Notes: generated by a model not told the origin, from the sequence alone. A stretch of DNA of 64,000 nt from Nostoc sp. CENA543 (GCF_002896875.1 NZ_CP023278.1:4968501-5032500), one strand, 5' to 3'; shown: positions 7,415 to 17,001, counted from the first letter of the stretch. Numbers and translations are program-made.

Positions 7415-8764
7415 CTACTTACTGTTTCCTATTTCATGTTTTCTAGCATCATGCTGATAGTGGTGATACGTAATTCCAGAAACAGCCGCCAATAATAACC
7501 AAGATATCGTGTTTAATCGGAAATCAAAAAGAGTCACATCAACTGTATTAAATAGCAGCCATTCTATCAAAACTACAAGATAGCTAAAAATGATTACTCG
7601 ATTTTCTGTAATTAGAGAATGGGATTTTTGCAGAAGTTGGATACCGGAAAATAATATCCAGCCTAGTAAGCCAAAAAATAATAAAGTAGCTGGTAATCCG
7701 GTTTCGGCGGAAAGCATCAAAAATAAATTATGGGGGTGTCCCAAATCGATATTCATGTGCGCTTTGTAGAGGGCGGAAAAATTACGTAAACCCCACCCTG
7801 TCCACGGATGTTGCTGAGTCAAAGACCAAGCAAATTGCCATTGAGTTTTTCGCATTAAAGCCACTGGCCGGTCTGGGTATAGTTCATCATTGAGCCTAGC
7901 CCAAAAGAAAGCGGGGACAATGCGACGAAATAATTGGGCTACTGGCGCAGGTGCAAAAGCTGCTAATAAAACACTAGCGACAATTCCAGTCACCGCGCCC
8001 ACCAGTAAACGCCAACCTTGATATAGTGCAAAGGCTAAACAGGCAAGGATCGCGATCGCCCATCCGTTACGCGAATTAGTTAAAATCAAAGCTGCAAAAT
8101 CAGCCACTAAAATCAATGGCAGCCAATAATAAGGATTACGCAGTAAGGATTTATAGCGTTTCCCAGTTCCTAGTCTCCAATCCCCAATCCCCCTTTCTAG
8201 CAATAACCCTAATCCCAAAGTGAAGACAATCGCTAAATAAGCTGCAAAAATGTTGGCGTGCATGAAAATAGACGACATTCTCCCTGGGGGATTGCCACCG
8301 GATGCGATCGCCACATCTAGGACTAAAATTTGTAACTGGGATGTCCAGCCAAAAAACAACTGTCCAAAACCCATGATTAAAACTGGGACAGAACCAATCA
8401 CAAAAATCCAGGCTAGACGTTTTAATTGATTACCCGTTTGAATTAAGGCACTCAACCCAGCAAACACCAAAAAAAACGGCAGTAAATTAAATAAACCAAT
8501 AAAAGCGGCTGGTTTATCTACTGCCAAGCTAGAAGATATCAGCAATAGGATAGTAAAAACTGCAAAGCCCTGATTAATGGGAGTGTGGATAATTTTGCGG
8601 TTTTGGCGCAACCAACTAAATAGAGTGGCAAATCCTATACTTACAGCTCCCAAAAAAGGGCTTAATGGGAATATTAATAGCCCGATTTGCAGTAATTTCC
8701 AGGGTAATTGCAGATTATGAGGGGAATAACGATCAAAACCTAACTTCAAGCTAACTCCCAACAT
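7415..8764 (-). CDS. O-antigen ligase-like (Wzy/WaaL/IctB superfamily) membrane protein
   Basis: A 449-residue polytopic protein with about 10-12 hydrophobic segments and the large periplasmic loop characteristic of the O-antigen ligase/polymerase family. The loop holds QHPWTGWGLRNF and DLGHPHNLFLMLSAETG; the latter matches the conserved H-N motif near the last helices. It probably joins or polymerises lipid-linked glycans at the plasma membrane. Cyanobacterial relatives have been called IctB, but a direct bicarbonate transport role is doubtful. The first 19 bases overlap the YaaW-like gene upstream, suggesting translational coupling. A loop at about residues 188-200 (GIGDWRLGTGK) is encoded by spacer-repeat DNA. 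Confidence 0.88.
   Translation of the reverse strand: MLGVSLKLGFDRYSPHNLQLPWKLLQIGLLIFPLSPFLGAVSIGFATLFSWLRQNRKIIHTPINQGFAVFTILLLISSSLAVDKPAAFIGLFNLLPFFLVFAGLSALIQTGNQLKRLAWIFVIGSVPVLIMGFGQLFFGWTSQLQILVLDVAIASGGNPPGRMSSIFMHANIFAAYLAIVFTLGLGLLLERGIGDWRLGTGKRYKSLLRNPYYWLPLILVADFAALILTNSRNGWAIAILACLAFALYQGWRLLVGAVTGIVASVLLAAFAPAPVAQLFRRIVPAFFWARLNDELYPDRPVALMRKTQWQFAWSLTQQHPWTGWGLRNFSALYKAHMNIDLGHPHNLFLMLSAETGLPATLLFFGLLGWILFSGIQLLQKSHSLITENRVIIFSYLVVLIEWLLFNTVDVTLFDFRLNTISWLLLAAVSGITYHHYQHDARKHEIGNSK
8163..8200. repeat. Spacer repeat inside the O-antigen-ligase-like gene
   Basis: On the minus strand this reads GGGGGATTGGGGATTGGAGA and then CTAGGAACTGGG, the same 'ggggattggggactgg' repeat found between genes elsewhere. 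Here it lies in frame and codes for a hydrophilic loop of the membrane protein. Confidence 0.7.
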
Positions 8765-9615
8765 TCGCTACGGGTGAGACGAATTTGCGCCAAAGCAAAA
8801 ATAGTGGGGATGATTCGACCATAGTTAGTGGTAATCATTCTCCAACCCAAGTCTGCAAAGAACCAAGTCCACATCATCGGCCCTACCAAAGCAAAGACAC
8901 TGCGAACTGCTGTATAACGTGCAGCATTCAAAGCCATACCTCGACGTGCCATTTGCAATGTGACATAGCTTTGAAACTGTGCAGTTGCGGCTTGAGAACC
9001 TGCAATCACAGCATCTTTAGCTACTTGATAGGTGGCAAAGTGAATGGCGAATTGTCGGGCAATTTGTTGTAGGATGAAGGGCTTAACTACAGATGTTACA
9101 GCTAAAGCACTACCACCTTTTAGCAGTAAACCCAATGGATCATGTTGTAATAAAGGTGGTAGAGGTTCTGAATGTTCTGATTTTGCTAGTTGATTGTGAA
9201 ATTGTACAGTCAATTTTTGTTTTTCATTATCTGGTAGTTTTTTCCAAACTTGTCCTAGCAGATATAAAAATACTTCTGCTTCTAAATCTATAGTTGTTAA
9301 ATTGACAGAATAAGGAATTTTTAAGTATTTACAGACTTGAATTAGTGCTTGACGGTAAGTAACTTGGTTTGTACGTCCACGTAAAACTGTCATTCCGTCT
9401 GCGGCTAAAAAGCGAAAGCGACCTTCTAAGGAGTCCAGCCAAGCACGACGATTTTGGCTTTGAACTTCGATAGGTTCAGGCGTTTGGAGATAATCTAAAG
9501 GATTAAACTTCTTACTAAACAAAATTGCTGTTAAATCTTGCAATTCATCTTCGCTGGCTAACTCTAACGCCGCCCTTAGCTCATCCAATTTCCTTTCCTC
9601 CCTTCCATAGAGCAT
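8746..9615 (-). CDS. YaaW-like (DUF3944/UPF0174) protein
   Basis: A 289-residue protein resembling the YaaW/UPF0174 family. The N-terminal 40 residues (LRAALELASEDELQDLTAILFSKKFNPLDYL) match the DUF3944-type segment. A central helical part follows, then an Ala-rich C-terminal region with two weak hydrophobic stretches (about 165-180 and 245-262) that may touch the membrane. The family has no defined biochemical role. The 3' end overlaps the O-antigen-ligase-like gene by 19 bases, so the two are likely translated from one mRNA. Confidence 0.8.
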   Translation of the reverse strand: MLYGREERKLDELRAALELASEDELQDLTAILFSKKFNPLDYLQTPEPIEVQSQNRRAWLDSLEGRFRFLAADGMTVLRGRTNQVTYRQALIQVCKYLKIPYSVNLTTIDLEAEVFLYLLGQVWKKLPDNEKQKLTVQFHNQLAKSEHSEPLPPLLQHDPLGLLLKGGSALAVTSVVKPFILQQIARQFAIHFATYQVAKDAVIAGSQAATAQFQSYVTLQMARRGMALNAARYTAVRSVFALVGPMMWTWFFADLGWRMITTNYGRIIPTIFALAQIRLTRSECWELA

Positions 9616-9694
9616 ATCTGTACCCTATTCTACTAGGCGATCGCGGATTCAGGATTGGCATCGATATCAAGGTTTATGGAACACACCTTTGACA

Positions 9695-10279
9695 TTATTC
9701 CTCAATGCTGAAATCTACCTTATCGTAAATATCCCCTAGCAAAACCTGACAAGGAATAGAAGCCAAAGACAATATGACATCTGGGTCGTCGTACTCAGAG
9801 AAAATCCACTTATTATGATCAGTTTTGCAATACTGCTCAACATGAATTTTATACTGGTCAATCAGAATATACTCCTGAAAACTCGGAATTGACCGATAAG
9901 CCGCAAATTTTTCATCCCTGTCATAACTTCTGGTGGATTTTGATAGCACTTCAGCAATAAACACCGGATTAATCAAAGTATCTCGTCTTCCCTCCTGATA
10001 TTCCAAAGGAGTTTTTATGACCATGACATCAGGGTAAGTGTGAATTCGTCTGTTGGGTATCCATAGACGTTGGTCTGTAGTAGAAACTCGATAAGGCTGA
10101 CGCTTCAGAAGTCCGTTGATTATACCACCGAAATTAAGCACAATTTGACTATGATCTGGTGTTCCGCCTGCCATAAGAATAATTTGCCCATCAATATATT
10201 CGTGTTTTTCCTCTGAATTCACCTCCATTTCTATGTATTCTTCAGGCGAATAATAGTGTTGTTCTTGTGCAATGGTCAT
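9695..10279 (-). CDS. Uma2 family (DUF820) PD-(D/E)xK nuclease-fold protein
   Basis: A 194-residue Uma2/DUF820 protein. The catalytic-type core is visible as YPDVMVIK (about 102-109), PVFIAEVLSKST (about 125-136) and DEKFAAYRSIPSFQEYILID. These supply the D, E and K-like positions of the restriction-enzyme fold. The cellular role of Uma2 proteins is not established; they are strongly multiplied in filamentous cyanobacteria. It stands alone, 85 bases from obgE, on the same strand. Confidence 0.9.
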   Translation of the reverse strand: MTIAQEQHYYSPEEYIEMEVNSEEKHEYIDGQIILMAGGTPDHSQIVLNFGGIINGLLKRQPYRVSTTDQRLWIPNRRIHTYPDVMVIKTPLEYQEGRRDTLINPVFIAEVLSKSTRSYDRDEKFAAYRSIPSFQEYILIDQYKIHVEQYCKTDHNKWIFSEYDDPDVILSLASIPCQVLLGDIYDKVDFSIEE

Positions 10280-10363
10280 GATATTTCCACCCCCAAGGCT
10301 GCAAGTTTTTGATAAATCAAAAAAGTAGAAAGAGGACTATAGCCTCTCACTACCAACTTTTCT

Positions 10364-11407
10364 TTAAACCTGCTGATTTAAACTCAACAACTCTGTTTCT
10401 TCAATGGTGTTCATTTGGTCGAGAATATGCCAAACTTCTTGTAACATTGGCTCTAAACCAGTGCGAGTCACCGCAGAAATCAAGAAGACAGGAACATGAG
10501 CAAGATGATTTAATTGTGTTGCTAATGCTTCTAAATCTACAGTTTCTCTATCAACGGCATCGATTTTATTTAAAGCAATAATTTGCATTCTTTCATCTAA
10601 ACCGCGTCCGTATGCTGTTAATTCTTGCTGAATTGTATTGTAGTCTCCGATAATATCATCGCTGGTGGCATCGATTAAATGCAGCAATACCCGTGTGCGT
10701 TCAATGTGGCGAAGGAAATCATGTCCTAAACCTGCACCTTCGGCTGCGCCTTCAATGAGTCCAGGGATATCCGCAAACACTGTACCGTCACCTGTGGGTT
10801 TTTTGACTACGCCTAAATTTGGGATTAACGTTGTAAAAGGATAGTCAGCAATTTTAGGACGCGCAGCTGATAAAGAAGAAATGAGAGTAGATTTACCTGC
10901 ATTGGGTAAACCGATAATTCCCACTTCTGCTAAGAGTTTTAATTCTAGACGTAGTAGTTTTCTTTCTCCTGGTAGTCCTGGGAGGGCGTATTCTGGGGCG
11001 CGGTTACGGTTACTCAAGAAATGCTGATTTCCTAAACCACCTTTACCGCCTTGTGCAACTAGCAATTTTTGGTTTTTTTCGGTTAAATCCCCTATGAAAT
11101 CTCCGGTTTCTGCATCATAAATCACTGTTCCGCAGGGAACTTCGATAATTAAGTCTTTACCGGATGCACCTGTGCAGTTATTAGGGCCGCCTCGTCCGCC
11201 ATTTTCACCTTTAAAAATGTGGTTGTATCGGAAATCTAACAAGGTTTGGAGGTTTTCTACAGCCATAAAAATTACCGAACCACCACGCCCCCCATTACCA
11301 CCGGAAGGCCCACCTGCTGGTACATATTTTTCTCGCCGGAAAGCGACTATACCATCGCCACCTTTACCGGCTTCTACTTCAATTTGTGCTTGGTCAATAA
11401 ATTGCAT
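10364..11407 (-). CDS. obgE: Obg family GTPase
   Basis: A 347-residue Obg/CgtA GTPase that acts in late 50S ribosome assembly and stress control. The glycine-rich Obg fold covers residues 1-158 ([25 protein letters not shown], with GGNGGRGG). The G domain follows with G1 [10 protein letters not shown] (about 165), G2 around [13 protein letters not shown]3 DIPGLIEGA and G4 NKID. The short C-terminus lacks the extended acidic tail of E. coli ObgE, as is usual in cyanobacteria. It is preceded and followed by repeat-rich spacers. Confidence 0.97.
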   Translation of the reverse strand: MQFIDQAQIEVEAGKGGDGIVAFRREKYVPAGGPSGGNGGRGGSVIFMAVENLQTLLDFRYNHIFKGENGGRGGPNNCTGASGKDLIIEVPCGTVIYDAETGDFIGDLTEKNQKLLVAQGGKGGLGNQHFLSNRNRAPEYALPGLPGERKLLRLELKLLAEVGIIGLPNAGKSTLISSLSAARPKIADYPFTTLIPNLGVVKKPTGDGTVFADIPGLIEGAAEGAGLGHDFLRHIERTRVLLHLIDATSDDIIGDYNTIQQELTAYGRGLDERMQIIALNKIDAVDRETVDLEALATQLNHLAHVPVFLISAVTRTGLEPMLQEVWHILDQMNTIEETELLSLNQQV

Positions 11408-11410
11408 AAT

Positions 11411-11460
11411 TAGTTATTAGTCAATGGTCAATAGTCAATGGTCAATAGTCAATAGTTATT
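11411..11460. repeat. STRR heptamers 'agtcaatggtcaat'
   Basis: About seven degenerate GTCAATA/GGTCAAT units directly upstream of obgE. A second block (TAATGACTAATAAC type) lies at about 11583-11625. The units are non-coding. Confidence 0.7.
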
Positions 11461-11619
11461 TATCTGCTGAAATTTTTATCTACTGATAACAATGGTGCGT
11501 CATGGCTATGAACGCACCTTCAACATTCTATGTTCTATAACTAGTCTTTTTTGCCTTAGACCTTCTTATTGCTATTATGCCAAACTAATGACTAATAACT
11601 AATGACTAATGACTAGTAA

Positions 11620-12294
11620 CTAAATATATTCTGAAACATCTTCTTTACATTCATCCGCTAAGTAGGAGAGGGCGCGGAAGCGTAAGCCCACAAGTTGTTC
11701 ATACAGGGGGTTAATTTTACATAATGGCGGGATATGGACAATTTTGTGTCCAAATATGGTGACATCTCGCTCAAAGGGACATTGGGAAGGAATCATTTTA
11801 CACAAAAATCGGGCAACTCTGGGGTCTTGGACATCTAGTCCATCTAACCAGTCGCGTAAGGGTGTAAGTGCGTCTGGTGTGGGGGCTGTAAATGGTGCAG
11901 CGATGGGAGGAGTTGCTTGTGCTTTGTCTTCTATGGTGTGGCGTAGGGCTGAGAGGATGTCTTCTGGTTCACCGAGGGCTTGGCAAAATTGATGTAGGAC
12001 TTGATCTTCACTGGGGGAATAGGTACCATCTGCGATCGCTACCATAACAGCTGTACGCAAAAAATTCTCCGCAGTTGGTGTATTTTTCCCTAAAACTGTT
12101 GCTAGTTCTTCTGGGGTGATGACTTCTAGTGAGTCCCATTCCAAACAAGGGGCTAATTCATCTTTGGTGATATTAGCAATTAATTGCTGTTCTTGTTCGT
12201 CAAAGTTACCGTCTGCCCAAGCTATAGTTAGCAGTCCCCGCAACCAAGCGGCTATCTGTTCGCTGCTGTAGGGTGATTGAACAACAGTTGTCAT
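11620..12294 (-). CDS. TerB-like domain plus Mo-dependent nitrogenase C-terminal domain protein
   Basis: A 224-residue two-domain protein. Residues about 10-125 form a helical TerB-like domain (LLTIAWADGNFDEQEQQLI and, as a second half, AVMVAIADGTYSPSEDQVL). Residues about 145-222 match the small domain named after the Mo-dependent nitrogenase C-terminus (LRDWLDGLDVQDPRVARFLCKMIPSQCPFERDV, then FGHKIVHIPPLCKINPLYEQL). The latter has conserved Cys residues and occurs as a separate protein in many cyanobacteria, including ones that do not fix nitrogen, so the name should not be read as proof of a nitrogenase role. Confidence 0.82.
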   Translation of the reverse strand: MTTVVQSPYSSEQIAAWLRGLLTIAWADGNFDEQEQQLIANITKDELAPCLEWDSLEVITPEELATVLGKNTPTAENFLRTAVMVAIADGTYSPSEDQVLHQFCQALGEPEDILSALRHTIEDKAQATPPIAAPFTAPTPDALTPLRDWLDGLDVQDPRVARFLCKMIPSQCPFERDVTIFGHKIVHIPPLCKINPLYEQLVGLRFRALSYLADECKEDVSEYI

Positions 12295-12383
12295 ATACTT
12301 ACGCCTTGTGGTTTTCTCAGTTCATAATAAGCTATGGGTATGGGGCATAGGGAATAGGGTATGGGGTATGGGTAATGTTTGTT

Positions 12384-12992
12384 TTATTCTCTTGTCAGTG
12401 GAGTTTCGGCGGTTGGAGGTTGGGGTAACTCGAAGGTGACATCTTCGTATACGTCTGCGATCGCACACCGAAAATCTATACTAGCTAAATGGATTTCCTG
12501 TTCCTTAACGTAGGGATAAAGTACCCACTGTCCATCTTGATTACGCCGAAAACAATCAATACTTATGCGATTTTGGCTGACTAAAACATATTCTTGCAGT
12601 GTTTCCATTTGTCGATAGTCAGCAAATTTATCTCCTCTGTCAAAGGCTTCTGTAGAAGGTGATAACACTTCGATGACTAAGCAAGGATAACGGATAAAAT
12701 TCTCAAAGGCTCTATCTCGTTGGTCACAACTGACGATTATATCGGGATAGTAATAAATGTTCCGTGATTCAATGTGGGCTTTCGTGTCTGAAATGTAAGT
12801 TTGACAACCACTTCCACGTAAATGATTTCTTAATCTGGAAGCGATATTTAAAGAAATGACTACATGAGTATTACTCGCCCCAGCCATTGCGTAAACTTCA
12901 CCTTGGCGATATTCGTGCTTAATGGGGCTGGTTTCTTCGCCTTTGAGATAGTCTTCTGGGGAGATGTAGGTGTAACTGGGGTTTGCAATCAT
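12384..12992 (-). CDS. Uma2 family (DUF820) PD-(D/E)xK nuclease-fold protein
   Basis: A Uma2 paralog of about 202 residues: YISPEDYLKGEE at the start, then YYPDIIVSCDQRD, PCLVIEVLSPSTEAFDRGDKFADYRQM and LQEYVLVSQ with the expected D...E-x-L...K-like core. I place the start at the ATG at 12992 (MIANPSYTYIS). The frame remains open 18 codons further upstream, but that extension is read from tandem 'gacaaggtagacaaggg' spacer repeat and looks accidental. Function of the family is unknown. It is divergent from the 441-residue gene at 13171. Confidence 0.88.
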   Translation of the reverse strand: MIANPSYTYISPEDYLKGEETSPIKHEYRQGEVYAMAGASNTHVVISLNIASRLRNHLRGSGCQTYISDTKAHIESRNIYYYPDIIVSCDQRDRAFENFIRYPCLVIEVLSPSTEAFDRGDKFADYRQMETLQEYVLVSQNRISIDCFRRNQDGQWVLYPYVKEQEIHLASIDFRCAIADVYEDVTFELPQPPTAETPLTRE

Positions 12993-13170
12993 GGGAATTT
13001 TAGGGTGTAGAGGAGACAAGATAGATAAGGTAGACAAGGGTGACAAGGGAGGAGAGTATTACCAATTAGTCAACCTACCAAATGTATATTATGGCAAATC
13101 TAGCTGTTGTTAGATGCTGTGATTCTCTTGTCTGTCTTAATCTACAAATGTTGTACCAGAAGATAGACTT

Positions 13171-14496
13171 GTGCATACAATTTTAGAGCGATCGCACTTT
13201 TTAAAACAGGCTTTATTAGATTTTGTGCTGGATGCAGAAGGGGATTTAGCACAAGCTTTAGAAACCTATGCAGCCGAACAATCTCGCCGTGGGCAAGATA
13301 ACACACAGCAAGAATTTATTATTGATAGCTTTTTAATAGAAGGGAAAGTTAAAGACCAATCACCTATAGATTTATTCCAGGCGCAATATTCAGATATTAC
13401 AGAGAGCGATCGCTTGTTACTTGATAGTTGGCATCGTAGCTTTATTGCTTTATTTGCTATTATGCAAATTGAGGGCGATCGCTTAGAGTTAAAAAACTGG
13501 TTAACAGATAAAAATTATATTATTAGAATCAACAATCATCAAACTTTACAAGAAACTTCACGCTTAAAAACCGGAGAAATTATATTAGTTCGTATTGCCC
13601 CTGTAACTGATATATACTGGACATTTTTTGGCAAATATACTCTACTTGGCAAATTAGGTAAGCCTAAACTAGCCGTAGCCATTGGTAACTTTAAAGAGAA
13701 ATATCCACATTATCTTTACAGTGATGCACCAGAATTATTAGAAGCTGCTTGGCAGTCGGTATCACACTATCATGAGCAATTTATTAACTTTTTTGGTAGT
13801 GATGAGATTACCTTACCTGGGTATCAACTCAATCAAAAAATTGGGGAATTTCAAGAATTAATTTCTGAGCAACGACTGGCAGCACTGGGAATTAATCAAA
13901 ATAAATCTCTGAGTGAATTAGCTGCCGAGGCTGGAGTTTCAGAAACAGAAATTCAAGCGGCAATTCAAGAAACGGGTGCTGATGGCAAATTAGTATCACA
14001 GCTAATGAATCAACAAAATGGCAACAGTAAAATGGTCATGCCAAAAGTTGATTTACCTGCGGAATTAAAAAAAGCAGAACAAGTCACAGCCATTTCTCAT
14101 CCCCGTTGGGGACAAATATTTTTACCAACTTATACTAAATTCCAAAAATTATTAACCACAGAAGATTGGCGAACCATAGAAGGTGCAGAAAAATTAGTGC
14201 GTCATTACCTAGAAGATAAATATACTAATGCTTTCGTTTGGTATCGTTTAGCCCAAAATTATCCCGATACCTTAGAAAAACTCCTACGAGATTATTTGCA
14301 ACGCCCAGAATTTAGCCTTGCTGATGACTTAGACAAACTTCTACAAGAATTCCAAAAACCTCTCAAACCAGAACTACCAGAAATCGCCAGTGTACCCATA
14401 CATCTGCACGAATTATTTCAATCTGCTGTCGCGGAGGTAAATAAGTCTAAACCTAAAGATAAGAAGCCGAAAAAGTCAGTCAAGGGGTTTAAGTGA
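13171..14496 (+). CDS. Conserved hypothetical protein, 441 aa, GTG start
   Basis: I do not recognise the family. The protein is soluble and mostly helical. Residues about 240-275 (LSELAAEAGVSETEIQAAIQETG) look like a helix-turn-helix. The C-terminus is a lysine-rich tail (KSKPKDKKPKKSVKGFK). The middle (EIILVRIAPVTDIYWTFFGKYTLLGKLGKPKL) is the most conserved-looking part. GTG at 13171 is the only good start in frame. The reading frame holds two HIP1 sites, so the gene is native in composition. It is monocistronic, divergent from the Uma2 gene. Confidence 0.8.
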   Translation: MHTILERSHFLKQALLDFVLDAEGDLAQALETYAAEQSRRGQDNTQQEFIIDSFLIEGKVKDQSPIDLFQAQYSDITESDRLLLDSWHRSFIALFAIMQIEGDRLELKNWLTDKNYIIRINNHQTLQETSRLKTGEIILVRIAPVTDIYWTFFGKYTLLGKLGKPKLAVAIGNFKEKYPHYLYSDAPELLEAAWQSVSHYHEQFINFFGSDEITLPGYQLNQKIGEFQELISEQRLAALGINQNKSLSELAAEAGVSETEIQAAIQETGADGKLVSQLMNQQNGNSKMVMPKVDLPAELKKAEQVTAISHPRWGQIFLPTYTKFQKLLTTEDWRTIEGAEKLVRHYLEDKYTNAFVWYRLAQNYPDTLEKLLRDYLQRPEFSLADDLDKLLQEFQKPLKPELPEIASVPIHLHELFQSAVAEVNKSKPKDKKPKKSVKGFK

Positions 14497-14561
14497 ATGG
14501 AAGGGAGTAGGAGGCAGGGGAGACAAGGTAGACAAGGGGACAAGGTAGACAAGGGAGAAGA

Positions 14562-14672
14562 ATAACTAATGACTAATGACTAATGACTAATGACTAATGA
14601 CTAATGACTAATGACTAATGACTAATGACTAATGACTATTGACTATTGACTATTGACTATTGACTAATGACT
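14562..14672. repeat. STRR array, about 15 heptamers
   Basis: Tandem TAATGAC units switch to TATTGAC units towards the right end, with a unit length of exactly 7 bases. This is the longest array of this family in the window. It lies between two convergent genes and is preceded by 'gacaaggtagacaagg' units (14515-14555). There are no spacers, so this is not a CRISPR. Confidence 0.9.
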
Positions 14673-15141
14673 ATTGTCTCGCCCGTTCTTTTTGATAGAA
14701 AGCCACAACTTTTTGTACATAACTACCGGTAAAGCCACTGTTACAGCCTGTATATTTACCAGTCATCCACCAACAGGCAGCGTTACGTACGGCAGCAGTT
14801 TCGTTATTAGTAGCGCGAAACTGCTGAGTTAACTCGCGGCTTATGATACAACTAACGACTTGGCGCGTTAGCTTTGGGTCATTTTCAAACTGTGCTGGCT
14901 TAACTTCTCTTTTCAGACAATTCCTTGACCAAGCTTTGAGGGTTTCTGGTTTAATTTGCCAATCAGTATACAAGGCATCGTTAGCTGTGCCTGTTTGCGG
15001 TGCAGCTAGGCGCAAAGCTTCTACCATTGCGGAAATTTGAGGATTTTGTGTTTGCTGTTGTGCTTGGACTGACAAGGGTGACAAGCTAAAACTACAAAGC
15101 ATTCCAGTAACCAACAATAATTTTTGAGAGTATTTTTTCAT
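14671..15141 (-). CDS. Conserved secreted hypothetical protein
   Basis: A 156-residue protein with a clear Sec signal peptide (positively charged KK, hydrophobic LLLVTGMLCSFSLSPLSVQA, cleavage near AQA at about residue 28). The mature part is small and has four Cys residues (NCLKR, SCIIS, ACWWMTGKYTGC) that could form two disulfides in the periplasm. No catalytic motif is visible. Its 3' end borders an STRR array, which supplies the last few bases before the stop. Confidence 0.8.
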   Translation of the reverse strand: MKKYSQKLLLVTGMLCSFSLSPLSVQAQQQTQNPQISAMVEALRLAAPQTGTANDALYTDWQIKPETLKAWSRNCLKREVKPAQFENDPKLTRQVVSCIISRELTQQFRATNNETAAVRNAACWWMTGKYTGCNSGFTGSYVQKVVAFYQKERARQ

Positions 15142-15606
15142 AGGTAGATGAGCTGTAACAATCTTGTAGTGGTTGTCAGTAAGACTTGACGGAAGAGGCA
15201 GAGGGGAAGAGGGCAGGGAGCAGGGGGAGCAAGCCTGACAGGTGTAGTTTTTTTACGTTGTGTACCAAAAACTTTGGTTTTGGGGTGTAGGGGTGTAAGG
15301 GTGTAGGGGTGAGTGAAACGATGATTCTCTCGTTAGTCTGAGAGTCATCACTCACTGCTGGGTAAAAAACCTACACTTGTGAGGGGGCGCAAGCTCAGTC
15401 TTCCCCCTTGCTCCCTGCTCCCTGCTCCCATGCCTCTTGTGACATCCTCTCATTTTTTATGTTCCCATGCCCTATTCCCTATGCCCCATACCCGATGATC
15501 AATTCTGCAATTTTTACCAAACTATTTTTTTGAGTCGTACCAGCATTTTGATAAGTTAGTACATAGTTCGCAACATATCGTAGTTATCGCCAAGGGGGAA
15601 TGTAAG
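15142..15606. other. Repeat-rich spacer between divergent genes
   Basis: It contains 'ggtgtaaggg' units (15280-15315), purine-rich 'gagcagggggagcaagcc' units and their complement 'ccttgctccctgctccctgctccc' (15405-15430). The two can pair as an inverted repeat about 200 bases apart. The last 60 bases should hold the sulfate adenylyltransferase promoter and its GGGGGA ribosome-binding site. Confidence 0.5.
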
Positions 15607-16785
15607 TTGAGTCAACGTCCAGATGCCATTGCACCACACGGTGGACAGTTAGTCAATCGTATTGCCACACCAGAACAAAAAGCCGAGTTTCTTTCTAAAG
15701 CCGAGTTTTTACCACGGGTACAACTTGACGATCGCTCGCTTTCTGATTTAGAAATGATCGCGATCGGTGGTTTTAGTCCACTCACTGGTTTCATGAATGA
15801 AGAGGACTACAACCGCGTAGTAGCCGAAATGCGGCTTGCTAACGGTACTGTGTGGTCAATTCCGATTACCCTCTCAGTAACAGAGGAAGTAGCTGCACCT
15901 TTAAAAGAAGGTGGTCTTGTGCGTCTGGATAACCCCCAAGGTGAATATGTCGGGGTTTTACAGCTGACACAAAAATATCATTACGATAAAACCCGCGAAG
16001 CTATTAACGTCTACCGTACTGATGACGCAAAACACCCAGGGGTACAGGTAGTTTATAACCAAGGTGCGGTGAATTTAGCTGGTGATGTCTGGTTATTACA
16101 ACGCGACTCCCACCCCTATTTCCCCGCCTACCAAATTGACCCTGCGGCTTCACGCCAAATGTTTAGAGATAAGGGTTGGAAAACAATTGTCGGTTTCCAA
16201 ACCCGCAACCCCATCCACCGCGCCCATGAATACATTCAAAAGTGCGCTTTAGAAACAGTAGATGGTTTATTTTTACATCCCTTAGTTGGTGCAACTAAAG
16301 AAGACGACATCGCGGCGGATGTGCGGATGCGCTGCTATGAGATTTTGCTAGAACACTACTATCCTGCGGACAGGGTAATTTTGGCAATTAATCCCGCCGC
16401 TATGCGTTACGCTGGCCCTCGTGAAGCGATTTTCCACGCTTTAGTGCGGAAAAACTATGGCTGTACCCACTTTATCGTCGGTCGTGATCATGCTGGCGTG
16501 GGTGACTATTATGGTACTTACGACGCTCAATATATCTTCGATGAATTTGAGCCTGGGGAATTGGGTATTGTCCCCATGAAGTTTGAACACGCGTTTTACT
16601 GCACCCGCACCAAACAAATGGCGACTACCAAAACCAGTCCCAGCAAACCAGAAGAACGCATTCACCTATCGGGGACAAAAGTTCGAGAAATGCTGCGTCG
16701 TGGTGAGTTACCCCCACCAGAATTTTCTCGTCCTGAAGTTGCCGCAGAATTAGCCAGGGCAATGCGAGTACAAGTATTGGCCTAA
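15607..16785 (+). CDS. sat: Sulfate adenylyltransferase (ATP sulfurylase)
   Basis: A 392-residue ATP sulfurylase of the homo-oligomeric Sat/Met3 type. It activates sulfate with ATP to APS, the first step of assimilatory sulfate reduction. The nucleotide motif [11 protein letters not shown] spans residues 198-207 or so, and [12 protein letters not shown] follows at about 296. There is no C-terminal APS-kinase domain. I accept a TTG start at 15607 because a strong AAGGGGGAA lies seven bases before it and no ATG is available before the conserved N-terminus. It stands alone with repeat-rich DNA on both sides. Confidence 0.96.
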   Translation: MSQRPDAIAPHGGQLVNRIATPEQKAEFLSKAEFLPRVQLDDRSLSDLEMIAIGGFSPLTGFMNEEDYNRVVAEMRLANGTVWSIPITLSVTEEVAAPLKEGGLVRLDNPQGEYVGVLQLTQKYHYDKTREAINVYRTDDAKHPGVQVVYNQGAVNLAGDVWLLQRDSHPYFPAYQIDPAASRQMFRDKGWKTIVGFQTRNPIHRAHEYIQKCALETVDGLFLHPLVGATKEDDIAADVRMRCYEILLEHYYPADRVILAINPAAMRYAGPREAIFHALVRKNYGCTHFIVGRDHAGVGDYYGTYDAQYIFDEFEPGELGIVPMKFEHAFYCTRTKQMATTKTSPSKPEERIHLSGTKVREMLRRGELPPPEFSRPEVAAELARAMRVQVLA

Positions 16786-16794
16786 AAGGAGTAT

Positions 16795-17000
16795 AAGGGT
16801 ATGGGGGTGTAGAGGAGGCAGGGGAGCAGAGGAGCAGGGAGCAGGGGTGCAGGGAGCAGGGGAGAGAAAATCCTCCTCAATACTCAGCACTCAATACTCA
16901 GCACCGGCTAAACGCCGCGCTACCGCTAACAGCACTCAGCACTCAGCACTCACCTTACACCCCTACACCCTTACACCCCTACACCCTTACACCCCTAAAC
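16795..17000. repeat. Composite spacer repeats
   Basis: Blocks of 'gcaggggagcagg', 'actcagcactcag' and 'acacccctacacccttac' follow each other. In the middle is the palindromic 'ggctaaacgccgcgctaccgctaac' element, which recurs reversed at 23080-23140. They fill the whole spacer up to one base before the orthocaspase start codon. Confidence 0.75.
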
Positions 17001-17001
17001 T

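Noticed and set aside
12993-13046. N-terminal extension of the Uma2 gene
   Set aside because: The extra 18 codons are read from tandem spacer repeat, while the family N-terminus begins at ATG 12992.
14562-14672. Regular tandem repeat that could suggest a CRISPR array
   Set aside because: The unit is 7 bases with no unique spacers and no cas genes nearby; it is an STRR array.
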